This document shows positions 39,921 to 49,355 of a DNA stretch of 64,000 nt, piece by piece (positions within the stretch are counted from its first letter, which is position 1; each line of letters opens with the position of its first letter). This DNA comes from Dyadobacter fermentans DSM 18053 (GTDB lineage: Bacteria > Bacteroidota > Bacteroidia > Cytophagales > Spirosomataceae): positions 3,224,001-3,288,000 of the forward strand of contig NC_013037.1 of assembly GCF_000023125.1 (NCBI RefSeq), written 5' to 3'. The notes beneath the pieces are model-generated. The model saw only the letters and a program-made list of their open reading frames with translations, was not told where the DNA came from and ran no database searches. The position numbers and the translations under genes were made by a program.

Positions 39921-42665
39921 ATGGACGAAAACGGAGCTGCGCCCGACGTAGAAGATAGCGGATTGCATGATAAACTGCCCATTTCGGGTTTATACGAAAA
40001 CTGGTTTCTTGATTATGCCTCTTATGTAATTCTGGAACGCGCCGTTCCGGCGATCGAAGACGGGCTGAAACCCGTTCAACGGCGCATTATGCACGCGCTC
40101 AACGAAATGGACGACGGCCGCTTCAACAAGGTGGCCAACGTAGTCGGTTCATCCATGCAATACCACCCGCACGGCGATGCGTCTATTTATGATGCGATCG
40201 TCAATATCGGGCAAAAGGAACTGCTTTTCGACACGCAGGGTAACTGGGGCGATATCCGTACCGGCGACGGTGCCGCTGCTGCCCGTTACATCGAGGTGCG
40301 GCTGTCGCGGTTTGGCAAGGATGTCGTTTTTAATGACGATACCACCGAATGGCAGCTCTCCTACGACGGCCGTAAGCGCGAACCGATCACGCTGCCCGTC
40401 AAATTCCCGCTGCTGCTCACGCTCGGCGTGGAGGGTATCGCGGTAGGTTTGTCCACCAAAATACTTCCCCACAACTTCTGCGAGCTGATCGAGGCGTCGA
40501 TCGGCATACTACAAGGCAAAGAGGTGACCATTTATCCCGATTTCCTCACGGGCGGGCTTGTCGATGTGTCCAACTATAACGATGGCCACCGCGGCGGAAA
40601 AGTACGGGTACGTGCCAAAATCGAGGAGGAGGACAAAAAGATGCTCGTTATCCGCGACATTCCTTTTGGCACCACCACTACTTCCCTCATCGAATCGATC
40701 ATCAAAGCGAACGATGCGGGTAAGATCAAGATCAAAAAGGTGGTGGATAACACCGCCGCCGATGTGGAAATCCAGGTGCACCTAGCGCCCGGCGTTTCGC
40801 CCGACATTACGATGGACGCGCTTTACGCATTCACAGAATGCGAGGTCTCCATTTCGCCGAATGCGTGTATTATTATTGCTGAAAAGCCGCATTTCGTCGG
40901 CGTTACCGACATTCTCAAATACAACACCCAGCAGACGGTCCACCTCTTGCAGCGCGAGCTCGAAATCAAACGGCTCGAATTGCTCGAAAAGATCCTGTAC
41001 GGCTCGCTGGAAAAGATATTTATCGAAAACCGCATTTACCGCGACATCGAAGAGTGCGAAACCTTCGAAGCGGTGATCCGGACGATTGATAAAGGACTTG
41101 AACCGTTCAAACCCCAGTTTTACCGCGAGATCACCGACGACGACATCGTTGCCCTCACCGAGATCCGCATTAAACGCATTTCCAAATACGACAGCTTCAA
41201 AGCCGACGAGCTAATGCGCAAATGGGAGGCCGACCTGGCCGAAACCGAGGACAACCTGGCGCATATCACGCGGTTCGCGATCGAGTATTTCAGGGATCTG
41301 CTTAAAAAATATGGCAAAAACCGCGGCAGAAGGACCGAAATCCGGGCTTTCAACCAGATTGCCGCCAATATCGTGGCCGCCAACAACCAGAAACTGTACG
41401 TAAACCGGGCCGAAGGTTTCGTCGGCTATGGCCTCAAAAAGGACGAGTACGTGATGGATTGTTCGGATATCGACGATATTATCGTTTTCCGGGGCGATGG
41501 ACGGTGCGTGGTTACGAAGGTTCAGGACAAGGTTTTTGTTGGGAAAGACATTATCTATTGCGCGGTTTTTGTCAAAAACGATGAGCGAAAAGTGTATAAT
41601 GTCGTGTATGTGGATGGCAAAACGGGCGTTTCATATGCCAAGCGTTTCCAGGTAACCGCCGTCACCCGCGACCGGGAGTATGATCTCACGCAAGGCACGC
41701 CGAAATCGAAAATTACGTACTTCACAGCGAACGATAATGGTGAGGCTGAGATCATTACGGTTAATCTTCAAGCACAAAGCAAAGCAAAAGTCAAGCAGTT
41801 CGACTACAATTTTGCGGAGCTGCTGATCAAAAACCGGAGCGCGATGGGTAACATTCTCACGAAATATCCCGTACGGAAAATTACATTGAAAGCGGCCGGG
41901 CGCTCGACGCTGGGCGGCGTGGATATGTGGTTCGATCCAATTATTGGTCGCCTCAACCGCGACGAACGCGGCGAATACCTTGGCAATTTCGGCCCGAGCG
42001 ACAATATCGTCGTGATTTACAAGGACGGCAGCTACGAGCTTACGAATTTTGACCTGACGAACCATTACGAGCCGCACGAAGTACTGCTTGTCAAGAAGTT
42101 CGACACCAAACTGCCGATTACGGCCATTTATTTTGATGGTGGTCAGAAACAGCATTTTATCAAGCGGTTCAACATCGAAACTTCGTCGCTCGACAAGAAA
42201 TTCCTTTTCATCAGCGACGCCAAAAACAGCAAGCTGATCCTTGCCAGCACAGATGTGCGCCCGCGCCTGGAAATCGTTTATCCCAAAACGGCGCAGAAAG
42301 AGCAATCGACCGAGGAATATCTGGTAGAAGACATGGTCGATATCCGCGGCTGGCGCGCGCAGGGCAACCGCATTCCTAACGACAAATTCAAGGACATCCG
42401 CTGGCTCGAACCCCTTGCCGTTCCCACAGAAGAACCGGCCGAAACGGTAACCGGCGAAGCCCCGGACGACGACAATGCCGAGGAAGCGACAGAGGAAACT
42501 GCGAATGCTTTGGAAGAAAATACTGTTATCCCAACGGAGCCCGAAGACGAAACTGAGGCCAGCGCGGCGGACGGAGACGAAGAATCCAAAACAAAAAGCG
42601 AAACCAAACCAAAAAAAGACAAGAAAGGACCCGATTCGAAAAAACAGCTAGGGCTGTTTGAATAG
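39921..42665 (+). CDS. parC: DNA topoisomerase IV subunit A (GyrA/ParC family)
   Basis: 914 residues. Type II topoisomerase A subunit that cuts and rejoins DNA to separate daughter chromosomes. The catalytic Tyr123 is in AAARYIEVRLS. The N-terminus has GLKPVQRRIMHALNEMDDGR and YHPHGDASIYDAIV. The C-terminal part is a beta-pinwheel-like region followed from about residue 830 by an acidic tail and a lysine-rich end. ParC rather than GyrA is likely because the GyrA box is absent and the sequence resembles Bacteroidota ParC; parE is not in the window. Confidence 0.88.
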   Translation: MDENGAAPDVEDSGLHDKLPISGLYENWFLDYASYVILERAVPAIEDGLKPVQRRIMHALNEMDDGRFNKVANVVGSSMQYHPHGDASIYDAIVNIGQKELLFDTQGNWGDIRTGDGAAAARYIEVRLSRFGKDVVFNDDTTEWQLSYDGRKREPITLPVKFPLLLTLGVEGIAVGLSTKILPHNFCELIEASIGILQGKEVTIYPDFLTGGLVDVSNYNDGHRGGKVRVRAKIEEEDKKMLVIRDIPFGTTTTSLIESIIKANDAGKIKIKKVVDNTAADVEIQVHLAPGVSPDITMDALYAFTECEVSISPNACIIIAEKPHFVGVTDILKYNTQQTVHLLQRELEIKRLELLEKILYGSLEKIFIENRIYRDIEECETFEAVIRTIDKGLEPFKPQFYREITDDDIVALTEIRIKRISKYDSFKADELMRKWEADLAETEDNLAHITRFAIEYFRDLLKKYGKNRGRRTEIRAFNQIAANIVAANNQKLYVNRAEGFVGYGLKKDEYVMDCSDIDDIIVFRGDGRCVVTKVQDKVFVGKDIIYCAVFVKNDERKVYNVVYVDGKTGVSYAKRFQVTAVTRDREYDLTQGTPKSKITYFTANDNGEAEIITVNLQAQSKAKVKQFDYNFAELLIKNRSAMGNILTKYPVRKITLKAAGRSTLGGVDMWFDPIIGRLNRDERGEYLGNFGPSDNIVVIYKDGSYELTNFDLTNHYEPHEVLLVKKFDTKLPITAIYFDGGQKQHFIKRFNIETSSLDKKFLFISDAKNSKLILASTDVRPRLEIVYPKTAQKEQSTEEYLVEDMVDIRGWRAQGNRIPNDKFKDIRWLEPLAVPTEEPAETVTGEAPDDDNAEEATEETANALEENTVIPTEPEDETEASAADGDEESKTKSETKPKKDKKGPDSKKQLGLFE

Positions 42666-42712
42666 GGAAGAATGCTCAGGAACTGAAAATTCACAAGGCA
42701 ACGCGTGTACAG

Positions 42713-43363
42713 GTGAAAAAATTGATCAAAATCATACTAGCCTTATTATTTGCCTGCATGGTTTTCATCTTGCTCTGCAATTTCTGGGTCGTTTACTGTA
42801 CGCGGCAATACTCTTATTTTTCGATCGAAAGCCTGCCGCCGAATGACGTGGCGCTGGTGCTCGGCACGAGTAAAAAGTCGGAAAAAGGAACGGAAAACCT
42901 GTTTTTCAAATACAGAATGGAAGCCACGGCGCGGCTTTTTAAGGAGGGTAAAATCAAATACATTATCCTCAGCGGCAACAACGATTCGCAATACTATAAC
43001 GAGCCGCTGGATATGCAGCGCGCGCTGCTTAACCTGGGCATTCCCGAGAACGTGATGACGCTCGATTACGCCGGTTTCCGCACGTTCGATTCCATTGTGC
43101 GCTGCAAACAGGTGTTCAACCAGGATAATTTCACTGTCATTTCTCAAAATTTCCACAACGCAAGGGCATTATACATTGCTCACAATGAAGGCATTAATGC
43201 CATTTCTTTCGCCGCTCAGGACGTTCCTGACGGCTATTCCTTCCGAACCCTCGTGCGCGAATACCTCGCGCGCCCGAAGGCGGTACTCGACGTTCACATT
43301 CTACGTCCGGCCGCGGACGTAACTTCCAATATTCAAATCGGGAAAAATGAGCATGACGAATGA
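42713..43363 (+). CDS. SanA/YdcF-like DUF218 membrane protein
   Basis: 216 residues with one N-terminal membrane helix (LIKIILALLFACMVFILLC) and a DUF218 domain: NDVALVLGTSKKSEKGTENL, KYIILSGNNDSQYYNEP and TVISQNFHNARALYIA. Related proteins (SanA, ElyC) affect envelope integrity in other bacteria. The start is a GTG at 42713. The stop overlaps the start of the DUF5686 gene by four bases (ATGA, 43360-43363), so the two are co-translated and may both serve the cell envelope. Confidence 0.8.
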   Translation: MKKLIKIILALLFACMVFILLCNFWVVYCTRQYSYFSIESLPPNDVALVLGTSKKSEKGTENLFFKYRMEATARLFKEGKIKYIILSGNNDSQYYNEPLDMQRALLNLGIPENVMTLDYAGFRTFDSIVRCKQVFNQDNFTVISQNFHNARALYIAHNEGINAISFAAQDVPDGYSFRTLVREYLARPKAVLDVHILRPAADVTSNIQIGKNEHDE

Positions 43364-45879
43364 GGCCGCGCGCGCACATCACCGTTCTGCTCCTGCTCGC
43401 CATTCTTGCTCGCACGAATGGCTTTTCTCAAACGGTTTATAACCTCAAAGGACGCGTCACCGACGCCACTACGGGCGATCCCGTCCCTTTTGCGAACGTC
43501 GGCATTCAGGGCCGGCCGGTGGGCACTATCACCGACTTCGACGGCATTTACCAGCTTACATTCACCGCACCTGCGGACTCGGTGGTCGTTACTTATGTGG
43601 GATATACCAGCCGGAGCAAAGCGATTATGCCGGACGTAGCACGGCAAACGATTGATTTTCAGCTCACACCCGGAACAACGCAACTGAGGGAAGTGCGGAT
43701 ATCGGCAGGCGAAAACCCGGCCTGGGCGATCCTGCGGAAAATAGTAGCCCGAAAAAAGGCCAATAATCCCGACGAGCTGACCGCCTACGAGTACGAATCC
43801 TACAACAAGATCCAGATCGACATTGATAACCTGTCGGATGGGTTCCGCAAGCGGAAATCCGTCAAGAAAATGGCGCATATCCTCGACCAGTTCGATGGCG
43901 TGAAGGGTGAAAACGGCGAGACGATCATCCCGATCTTCATTTCCGAGTCGGTTTCGGACGTCTTCTACCGCCGCGATCCGCAGAAAAAGAAAGAGGTGAT
44001 CAACAAAACCAAAGTCTCGGGCGTGGGGCTGACCGACGGCAGTGTGGTTTCGCAGCTGATCGGGTCCACGTTTCAGCAATACAATTTTTACAACAACTGG
44101 CTCAATATCCTGCAAAAGGACTTTGTTTCCCCCATTTCCGACAACTGGAAGCTGTATTACGAATATTACCTGGCGGACAGCATCCCCAGCGGCACCGGAT
44201 ACGACTACCAGATCGACTTCGAACCGCGCCAGAAACAGGACCTTGCATTTACAGGCACGATGTGGGTCGACGGCGAGACGTTTGCATTGACGCAGGTGGA
44301 CGTGAACGTGGGCAAACAAGCCAACCTGAACTACATCGATCGCATTAAAATCCAGCAATCCTACGAGCTTTCGGAGGCCAATAGCCACTGGCTGCCGCGC
44401 AGGACCCGCGTGCTGATCGACGTGGACGAGCCCACCCCGCAAGCCGCGGGAATGCTTTTGAAATTCTACTCCGCCCAATCCGGGTACAAGCTCAACGCCC
44501 CGCGCGAAAACCGGTTTTACGACACCGCCATCGAGCTCAAAGACGATTACCGCGACCACGACACGACATTCTGGATAAAAAGCCGGCCGGAAGTACTCAG
44601 CGCGCCGGAAAAGCTGACTTTTGAACTGATCGACTCCCTGAAAGCGCTCCCGGTGGTGAAGACCTACACCGAGTTGCTCAACATTTTTGTAAACGGCTAC
44701 AAGCGCATCGACAAATGGAATATCGACCTCGGTCCCTATTTGTTTTTGTATGCCAACAACAGGGTCGAAGGCCACCGTTTCCGCCTCGGCTTCCGGACCG
44801 ATCCGGGATTTAGCAAAAAATGGATTTTCAGCGGTTACGGGGCGTACGGCACGCGCGACCATGCATTTAAATACGGCGGCGGCCTGGACTACATTATCAG
44901 CCGCAAACCGTGGACAATGGCGGGCATCGCCTACGCACGGGACCTTGAACGACTGGGGCTCACCACCGAAACCATTGGCCCGAGCACCATTTTCGGGGCA
45001 TTGTCGCGGTTCGGGGCATTCCGTCGGCCCTATTGGCAGCAGGATATTTCGGCCTATTTCAAAAGGGAAGTGGTGAAAGGGCTCACGGGCAGTGTGCAGC
45101 TCCGGCACCGCACGTTCGATCCGCTGTTTCCATTCACTTACCGCACCGATCCCGCCGCAGGCGAGCATTCCCCGTTACGGAGCGATTTCGATGTTACGGA
45201 AGTGAATTTTGAAGCAAGATTGGCCCGGAAAGAGACATTTTTGCTGAATGACAATGAGCGGATCAGCATGGGCACCGGAAATTCACCGGCATTTACGCTG
45301 CGCTACACGCACGGTTTCAAGCATTTGCTCGGCGCCGATTTCAACTACAATAAGTTTTCTTTCAATATTAAACAGAGCTTTCGCGCAGGCGTGATCGGGC
45401 GTACCTATTATAATGTAACGTTCGGCTATATTCCTTCCACCCTTCCCTACCCGATGCTCTACACGCCGCTGGGCAACGAGTCGTTCTTTTATGTGGAGAA
45501 TGCCTATAATCTGATGCGCTATTTCGAGTTTGTGAGCGACCGGTATTTCGCGGTGCGGATGGAGCACAATTTCGAAGGATTTATATTAAACCGCATCCCT
45601 GCGATCCGGCGGCTGAAACTGCGTATGCTGGCCACGGGCCGATTGTTTTACGGCAACATCAGCCATGCGAACGAGACGCTCACCACCACTACCGACGAAT
45701 CGGGCAAACAAATACTGACATTCAACCGCTTAGGCTCAAAACCTTACCTCGAACTCGGCTACGGGATCGACAATATTTTTCGCACGGGCCGCGTCGATTT
45801 CATCCACCGGCTCACGTATCTCGACAACCCTAATGTGTCGCCCTTCGCCGTGAAGATTTCCTTCTGGTTTAAATTGTAG
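43360..45879 (+). CDS. DUF5686 protein with N-terminal carboxypeptidase-regulatory-like domain
   Basis: 839 residues. Signal peptide (cleavage near NGFSQ, residue 24), then a CarboxypepD_reg-like beta domain at about residues 28-110 (YNLKGRVTDATTGDPVPFAN), then the large DUF5686 region. The C-terminal part looks like an outer-membrane barrel (alternating strands, terminal aromatic FWFKL). Such proteins are common in Bacteroidota, and their role is unknown. It overlaps the SanA-like gene by four bases and is convergent with the ABC ATPase. Confidence 0.85.
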   Translation: MRPRAHITVLLLLAILARTNGFSQTVYNLKGRVTDATTGDPVPFANVGIQGRPVGTITDFDGIYQLTFTAPADSVVVTYVGYTSRSKAIMPDVARQTIDFQLTPGTTQLREVRISAGENPAWAILRKIVARKKANNPDELTAYEYESYNKIQIDIDNLSDGFRKRKSVKKMAHILDQFDGVKGENGETIIPIFISESVSDVFYRRDPQKKKEVINKTKVSGVGLTDGSVVSQLIGSTFQQYNFYNNWLNILQKDFVSPISDNWKLYYEYYLADSIPSGTGYDYQIDFEPRQKQDLAFTGTMWVDGETFALTQVDVNVGKQANLNYIDRIKIQQSYELSEANSHWLPRRTRVLIDVDEPTPQAAGMLLKFYSAQSGYKLNAPRENRFYDTAIELKDDYRDHDTTFWIKSRPEVLSAPEKLTFELIDSLKALPVVKTYTELLNIFVNGYKRIDKWNIDLGPYLFLYANNRVEGHRFRLGFRTDPGFSKKWIFSGYGAYGTRDHAFKYGGGLDYIISRKPWTMAGIAYARDLERLGLTTETIGPSTIFGALSRFGAFRRPYWQQDISAYFKREVVKGLTGSVQLRHRTFDPLFPFTYRTDPAAGEHSPLRSDFDVTEVNFEARLARKETFLLNDNERISMGTGNSPAFTLRYTHGFKHLLGADFNYNKFSFNIKQSFRAGVIGRTYYNVTFGYIPSTLPYPMLYTPLGNESFFYVENAYNLMRYFEFVSDRYFAVRMEHNFEGFILNRIPAIRRLKLRMLATGRLFYGNISHANETLTTTTDESGKQILTFNRLGSKPYLELGYGIDNIFRTGRVDFIHRLTYLDNPNVSPFAVKISFWFKL

Positions 45880-45884
45880 GGATT

Positions 45885-46862
45885 TTAAATGCTTTTGAGG
45901 TCTTTGGAAGCATAAGTAAGATGCACTTCCTGCCCGATTTCGAGATCCGGCTTGTTGCGGTAAAAGGATAATTGCTCTTTCCCTTTTAAACAACGAATTT
46001 CCCAATGGTTGCCATGAAAGCGCACCGCTTCCACTTTGCCTATCCAACGGCTCTTTTCGGGTTTTCGGGTGGGTTTGATCTTCTCGGGGCGAATGTAGAA
46101 TTGCTTTTTGCCCTGGTCACCCGCCAGCCAGTTGATATCTCCCGTCAGTTCGGCCACGTAGCTGTTTACCGGATTGTTATAAACCTCCTGCGGCGTGCCG
46201 ATCTGGACGATTTTCCCATCGCGCAGCACGGCAATGCGGTCCGACCAGGCCAGCGCGTCGGCGGCTTCATGCGTGACGAATATGCAGCTCATCTTCTGCT
46301 GCCTGCGCAGGCGTTCGATCGCGTCGGCGAGCACGCGGCGGTTGTGATTGTCCAAATGCGCGAAAGGCTCGTCGAGCAGCAGCACGTCGGGCAGTTCGGC
46401 GATGGCTTTTGCAATGGCTGTGCGCTGCTTTTCACCGCCTGAGAGCAACTTTGCCTTCCGGTCTTTCACGTTTTTCAATGCGGTGGTTTCCAAAAGCTCC
46501 GCTACTTTCTCGTGTCGGTAATCCGGCTCGTAGAAACGCAGCGAATAAGCTATATTCTCCTCCACGGTTTGGTTCGGGAACAGTTCAAACTCCTGGTGAA
46601 TGAGCCGGATGGCCTCGTGGCCGGGCATCAGCTCGCTGGCCACGGGTTTCAGCAGTTGCCCTTTGAAAAAAACATCACCTTGCTCCGCATCCAGGAAACG
46701 CCCCAGAATGCGCAGCAAGGTGCTTTTCCCCGACCCGCTTTCACCCAGGATACCCAGCCATTCCCCCGGCGCCAGTTCGAGATCGACGGCGGAAAGGACG
46801 GTGTCATGGCCAAATGTTTTGGTGATTTGCTGTGCGCGTAGCGTCGGACGGGACTGTTTCAT
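45885..46862 (-). CDS. ABC transporter ATP-binding protein with TOBE-like C-terminus
   Basis: 325 residues. Walker A GESGSGKST (about residues 37-45), signature LSGGEKQRTAIAKA, Walker B VLLLDEPFAHLD and the switch histidine in CIFVTHEAAD. The C-terminal roughly 90 residues (FYIRPEKIKPTRKPEKSRWI and on) are TOBE-like, as in PotA/FbpC/CysA-type importers. No permease or binding protein is adjacent, so the transported substrate cannot be given. It directly follows the nitroreductase gene on the same strand (2 bp). Confidence 0.85.
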   Translation of the reverse strand: MKQSRPTLRAQQITKTFGHDTVLSAVDLELAPGEWLGILGESGSGKSTLLRILGRFLDAEQGDVFFKGQLLKPVASELMPGHEAIRLIHQEFELFPNQTVEENIAYSLRFYEPDYRHEKVAELLETTALKNVKDRKAKLLSGGEKQRTAIAKAIAELPDVLLLDEPFAHLDNHNRRVLADAIERLRRQQKMSCIFVTHEAADALAWSDRIAVLRDGKIVQIGTPQEVYNNPVNSYVAELTGDINWLAGDQGKKQFYIRPEKIKPTRKPEKSRWIGKVEAVRFHGNHWEIRCLKGKEQLSFYRNKPDLEIGQEVHLTYASKDLKSI

Positions 46863-46864
46863 GC

Positions 46865-47443
46865 TCAGGCCCAGGTAATTTTTTCCTGAATGGAGCTATT
46901 CCGACGCGCCGGTGTGTCGGGCGCGTTGTGGTAACCCAGGTAATAGAGGCCGAGGCATTTCTGGCCTTCTGGCAGCTCCAGGTACTCGGCAAGTTCTTTC
47001 AGCACCGCCGGACTGCTCCAATACGAGCCAATGCCGTAAGCCGTAGCCGTGAGCCACATATTTTGCACTGCACATGCCACTGCGGCAGTTTCTTCCCATT
47101 CGGGCACGTCGTTCGGGTGAAGCTCTGCATTAATAGCGATCACACAGGCCGATTTCAGGATTTTTTCGCCGGCAGCCTCGTAACGCGCCTGCGAGAATGA
47201 TTCGGCAGGGGTGTTATTCCGGTAGCGCTCCATGAAAAAGCTCGCCAGATGTTGCAGCTTGTCCTGTCCGCGGAACACCATGAAACGCCACGGCTCGGTG
47301 CGTTTGTGCGTTGGCGCGTAATTGGCGTTTTCGAGAATGTTCTCGATGATTTCCTGCGGAATCTCCTTCTCGATGTAGCTGGGTGGGAAGATGCTCCGGC
47401 GTGTGCGGATGATATGATTAATGACTTCTACGGTCTGTTCCAT
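46865..47443 (-). CDS. Nitroreductase family FMN protein
   Basis: 192 residues. Typical nitroreductase start (IRTRRSIFPPSYIEKEIPQE), the FMN-binding ANYAPTHKRTEPWRFMVFRG, and the C-terminal GQKCLGLYYLGYHNAP. NAD(P)H-dependent reduction of nitro or quinone-like compounds is the family reaction; the natural substrate is unknown. It is the first gene of a two-gene unit with the ABC ATPase, whose start lies 2 bp beyond its stop, and is divergent from ybjQ. Confidence 0.88.
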   Translation of the reverse strand: MEQTVEVINHIIRTRRSIFPPSYIEKEIPQEIIENILENANYAPTHKRTEPWRFMVFRGQDKLQHLASFFMERYRNNTPAESFSQARYEAAGEKILKSACVIAINAELHPNDVPEWEETAAVACAVQNMWLTATAYGIGSYWSSPAVLKELAEYLELPEGQKCLGLYYLGYHNAPDTPARRNSSIQEKITWA

Positions 47444-47616
47444 TACAATTTATTTTACTACTCAAATTTGGTCAAAGGGCAAAACTAACGATTATACCTA
47501 AAATTTACCCCGAACCCGTGCTACTTTGCCGCTAAACCATTATTTTCAGCCTCTCCTTTTGCAAAACCCTTTACTTTGGCCCGTCAAAAAACATCGCCAA
47601 TCAAACCTGAAATCGC

Positions 47617-47937
47617 ATGCTTGTTACTACTACCCCGAACATCGAAGGTAAAAAGATCGTAAAGTATATCGGCCTGGTGAATGGTGAAGCCATCATCGGC
47701 GCCAACTTTTTCAAGGACTTCCTCGCGGGCATCCGCGACGTTGTGGGCGGGCGCTCGGGCTCGTACGAGCAGGGCCTGCGCGAGGCCAAGAGCATTGCCA
47801 TCCGCGAAATGATGGAACAGGCCCAACGCCTCGGTGCAAATGCGGTGATCGGCGTGGATATCGACCTCGAAACGATCGGGAACGGCAGCTCAATGCTCAT
47901 GGTAAGCGCCAACGGCACCGCAGTGTGCTACGAATAG
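47617..47937 (+). CDS. YbjQ/UPF0145 family protein
   Basis: 106 residues, the full length of the family (PF01906). Seen are [40 protein letters not shown] and [15 protein letters not shown], the last being the most conserved block. Members form pentamers and have been proposed to bind metal, but the role is unclear. It is monocistronic and convergent with metF across a short tandem repeat. Confidence 0.88.
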   Translation: MLVTTTPNIEGKKIVKYIGLVNGEAIIGANFFKDFLAGIRDVVGGRSGSYEQGLREAKSIAIREMMEQAQRLGANAVIGVDIDLETIGNGSSMLMVSANGTAVCYE

Positions 47938-47962
47938 TGCTTGCATCGTAATCCGCGCATTA

Positions 47963-48003
47963 GGATGCCCCGCATGGGATGCCCCGCATGGGATGCCCCG
48001 CAT
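47963..48003. repeat. 14-bp tandem repeat between ybjQ and metF
   Basis: Three near-perfect copies of GGATGCCCCGCATG (47963, 47977 and 47991; the last lacks one base). Each contains the mini-hairpin ATGC-CCC-GCAT. It ends at the metF stop codon. Confidence 0.85.
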
Positions 48004-48960
48004 CTAAAATACGGCGCGGGCGATCTGCGAGACGTTATCGGACTTGCCCATTGTGTAAAAATGAAGCACGGGCACGCCATAGGCCAGCAGCTCCCTGCAT
48101 TGTTGAATGCCCCATTCAATTCCTACCTGACGCACCTCTTTGTCGGTCGCGCATTGTTCCACTTCTTTTACCAGCTCCTGCGGGAATTCCAGGTGGAATA
48201 TGTCGGCCAGGACGGTCAGCTGTTTTTTAGTTGAAATCGGTTTCAAGCCGGGGATGATCGGCACGGTAATGCCTTCGGCGCGGCAGCGTTCTACGAAACT
48301 GAAATATTTCCGGTTATCGAAAAACATCTGGGTCACGATATAATTGGCGCCCAGCTCTACTTTCCTTTTTAGAGCCGCGTAATCCGTATCGAACGACGCC
48401 GCATCGAAATGCTTTTCGGGATAGCCGGCCACGCCGATGCAGAAGTCCGTTGGCCATACCTGCGTTTCCGCATTGAGGAGTATGCCCTTATTCATATTAT
48501 CCACCTGCGTCACCAGCTCCGATGCATAGGAATGCCCGCCGGGTTTTGGCCTGAACACGCCCGCAGAACGCTCGGCATCGCCGCGCAGCACGAGCACATT
48601 GTCGATGCCCAGGTAATGCAGGTCGATGAGTACGTCCTCGGTTTCATCTTTGGTAAACCCGCCGCAGATCACATGCGGCACCGCGTCCACTTTGAACCGC
48701 TCCATGATCCGCGCGCAGATACCCACTGTTCCGGGTCGCTTGCGGATGGGAATGCGTTCGATGGTGCCGTCGGTCCCGACGCGGTCGATGAGCTCCTCGC
48801 GGTGATACGTAACATCTACAAAAGGTGGATTGAACTCCATTAAAGGCTCGATTGAATTCAACAATTCGTTGACGTTCTGGCCTTTCAGCGGGGGAATGAT
48901 CTCGATGGAGAATAAGGTTTTGCCTTCCGCACGGCGGATATACTCGGTAACTTTGGTCAT
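48004..48960 (-). CDS. metF: Methylenetetrahydrofolate reductase
   Basis: Reduces 5,10-methylene-THF to 5-methyl-THF with NAD(P)H and FAD, supplying the methyl group for methionine. The 318-residue protein is a TIM barrel of the MetF family: LFSIEIIPPLKG near the N-terminus (the catalytic Glu segment), VDVTYHREELID, LRGDAERSAG and FIVTQMFFDNRKYF-like sequence in the second half. It complements metZ at 3031: homocysteine made there would be methylated with this methyl donor. The leader contains a structured RNA and an internal terminator (next entries). Confidence 0.93.
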   Translation of the reverse strand: MTKVTEYIRRAEGKTLFSIEIIPPLKGQNVNELLNSIEPLMEFNPPFVDVTYHREELIDRVGTDGTIERIPIRKRPGTVGICARIMERFKVDAVPHVICGGFTKDETEDVLIDLHYLGIDNVLVLRGDAERSAGVFRPKPGGHSYASELVTQVDNMNKGILLNAETQVWPTDFCIGVAGYPEKHFDAASFDTDYAALKRKVELGANYIVTQMFFDNRKYFSFVERCRAEGITVPIIPGLKPISTKKQLTVLADIFHLEFPQELVKEVEQCATDKEVRQVGIEWGIQQCRELLAYGVPVLHFYTMGKSDNVSQIARAVF

Positions 48961-49001
48961 TATAAAGGCGGTGGTGTGTTGCTAACGAGTACAAAGAAAG
49001 C

Positions 49002-49034
49002 AAAAAAATGGCCTACCGCATTACAGTAGGCCAT
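49002..49034 (-). terminator. Intrinsic terminator in the metF leader (attenuator)
   Basis: On the minus strand, ATGGCCTAC (49034-49026) pairs with GTAGGCCAT (49016-49008), 9 bp with a 9-base loop, followed by seven T (49008-49002). No T run follows on the plus strand, so it works only toward metF, 42 nt before its start codon. The alternative, a terminator for the GNAT gene ending 320 bp upstream, is less likely. Confidence 0.75.
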
Positions 49035-49043
49035 TCCACGTAA

Positions 49044-49127
49044 ACCCTCCTCTATCAGTGTTCGTCAAAAATGTTAATTGGGTTGCTGACAGGGCGTCAG
49101 TCCCAAAGCAACAATTTGCTTGACTGA
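49044..49127 (-). ncRNA. Candidate riboswitch in the metF leader
   Basis: Minus-strand folding: P1 TCAGT (49127-49123) with ACTGA (49059-49055); P2 AGCAA/TTGCT (49120-49116 with 49111-49107); P3 TTGGG-A-CTGAC (49106-49102, 49100-49096) with GTCAG-CAA-CCCAA (49090-49086, 49082-49078), loop GCCCT. The loop can pair with AGGGT (49048-49044) just after P1, forming a pseudoknot. The P3 internal loop, GGGACTG opposite CAGCAACC, resembles the kink-turn of SAM-I (S-box) riboswitches, but the helix order does not fit that class. The terminator follows directly. Ligand unknown; SAM or a related metabolite would suit metF. Confidence 0.5.
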
Positions 49128-49150
49128 ATACTAATAACTAAAATTCTGTG

Positions 49151-49181
49151 CCAAATTAGGAAAGAAAGAGATTGCGAGCAA
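49151..49181 (-). promoter_or_regulatory. Promoter candidate for metF
   Basis: On the minus strand, TTGC (49181-49178), 19 bases, TAATTTGG (49158-49151), one mismatch from TAnnTTTG. The start would be near 49145, just ahead of the P1 strand of the structured leader. Confidence 0.5.
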
Positions 49182-49355
49182 TTCATATCAAACTTTTTTT
49201 ATCGAAATGTAGATTAATTACTACGTTTCTCGGCAAAGATCCTGTTTTCCCGGCGTTTTAGCGGCAGTTTAGAGTTCAATTAGCATATCACCGGTTACAA
49301 CCAGTGTTTATAATTTCACCACTTTTGGGAAATGATTCCCCAGGAAGCAACACAT

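Noticed and set aside
39786..39968. 60-codon minus-strand frame overlapping the parC start
   Set aside because: It overlaps the conserved parC N-terminus and has no recognisable features or promoter.
43333..45168. 611-codon open frame on the minus strand opposite the DUF5686 gene
   Set aside because: It is the antisense shadow of a well-supported gene; long antisense frames are expected at this base composition, and the translation has no family features.
49130..49160. TTTGGCAC...TTTTAG in the metF leader as a sigma-54 promoter
   Set aside because: The -12 GC is missing; a sigma-A type promoter at 49181-49151 fits better.
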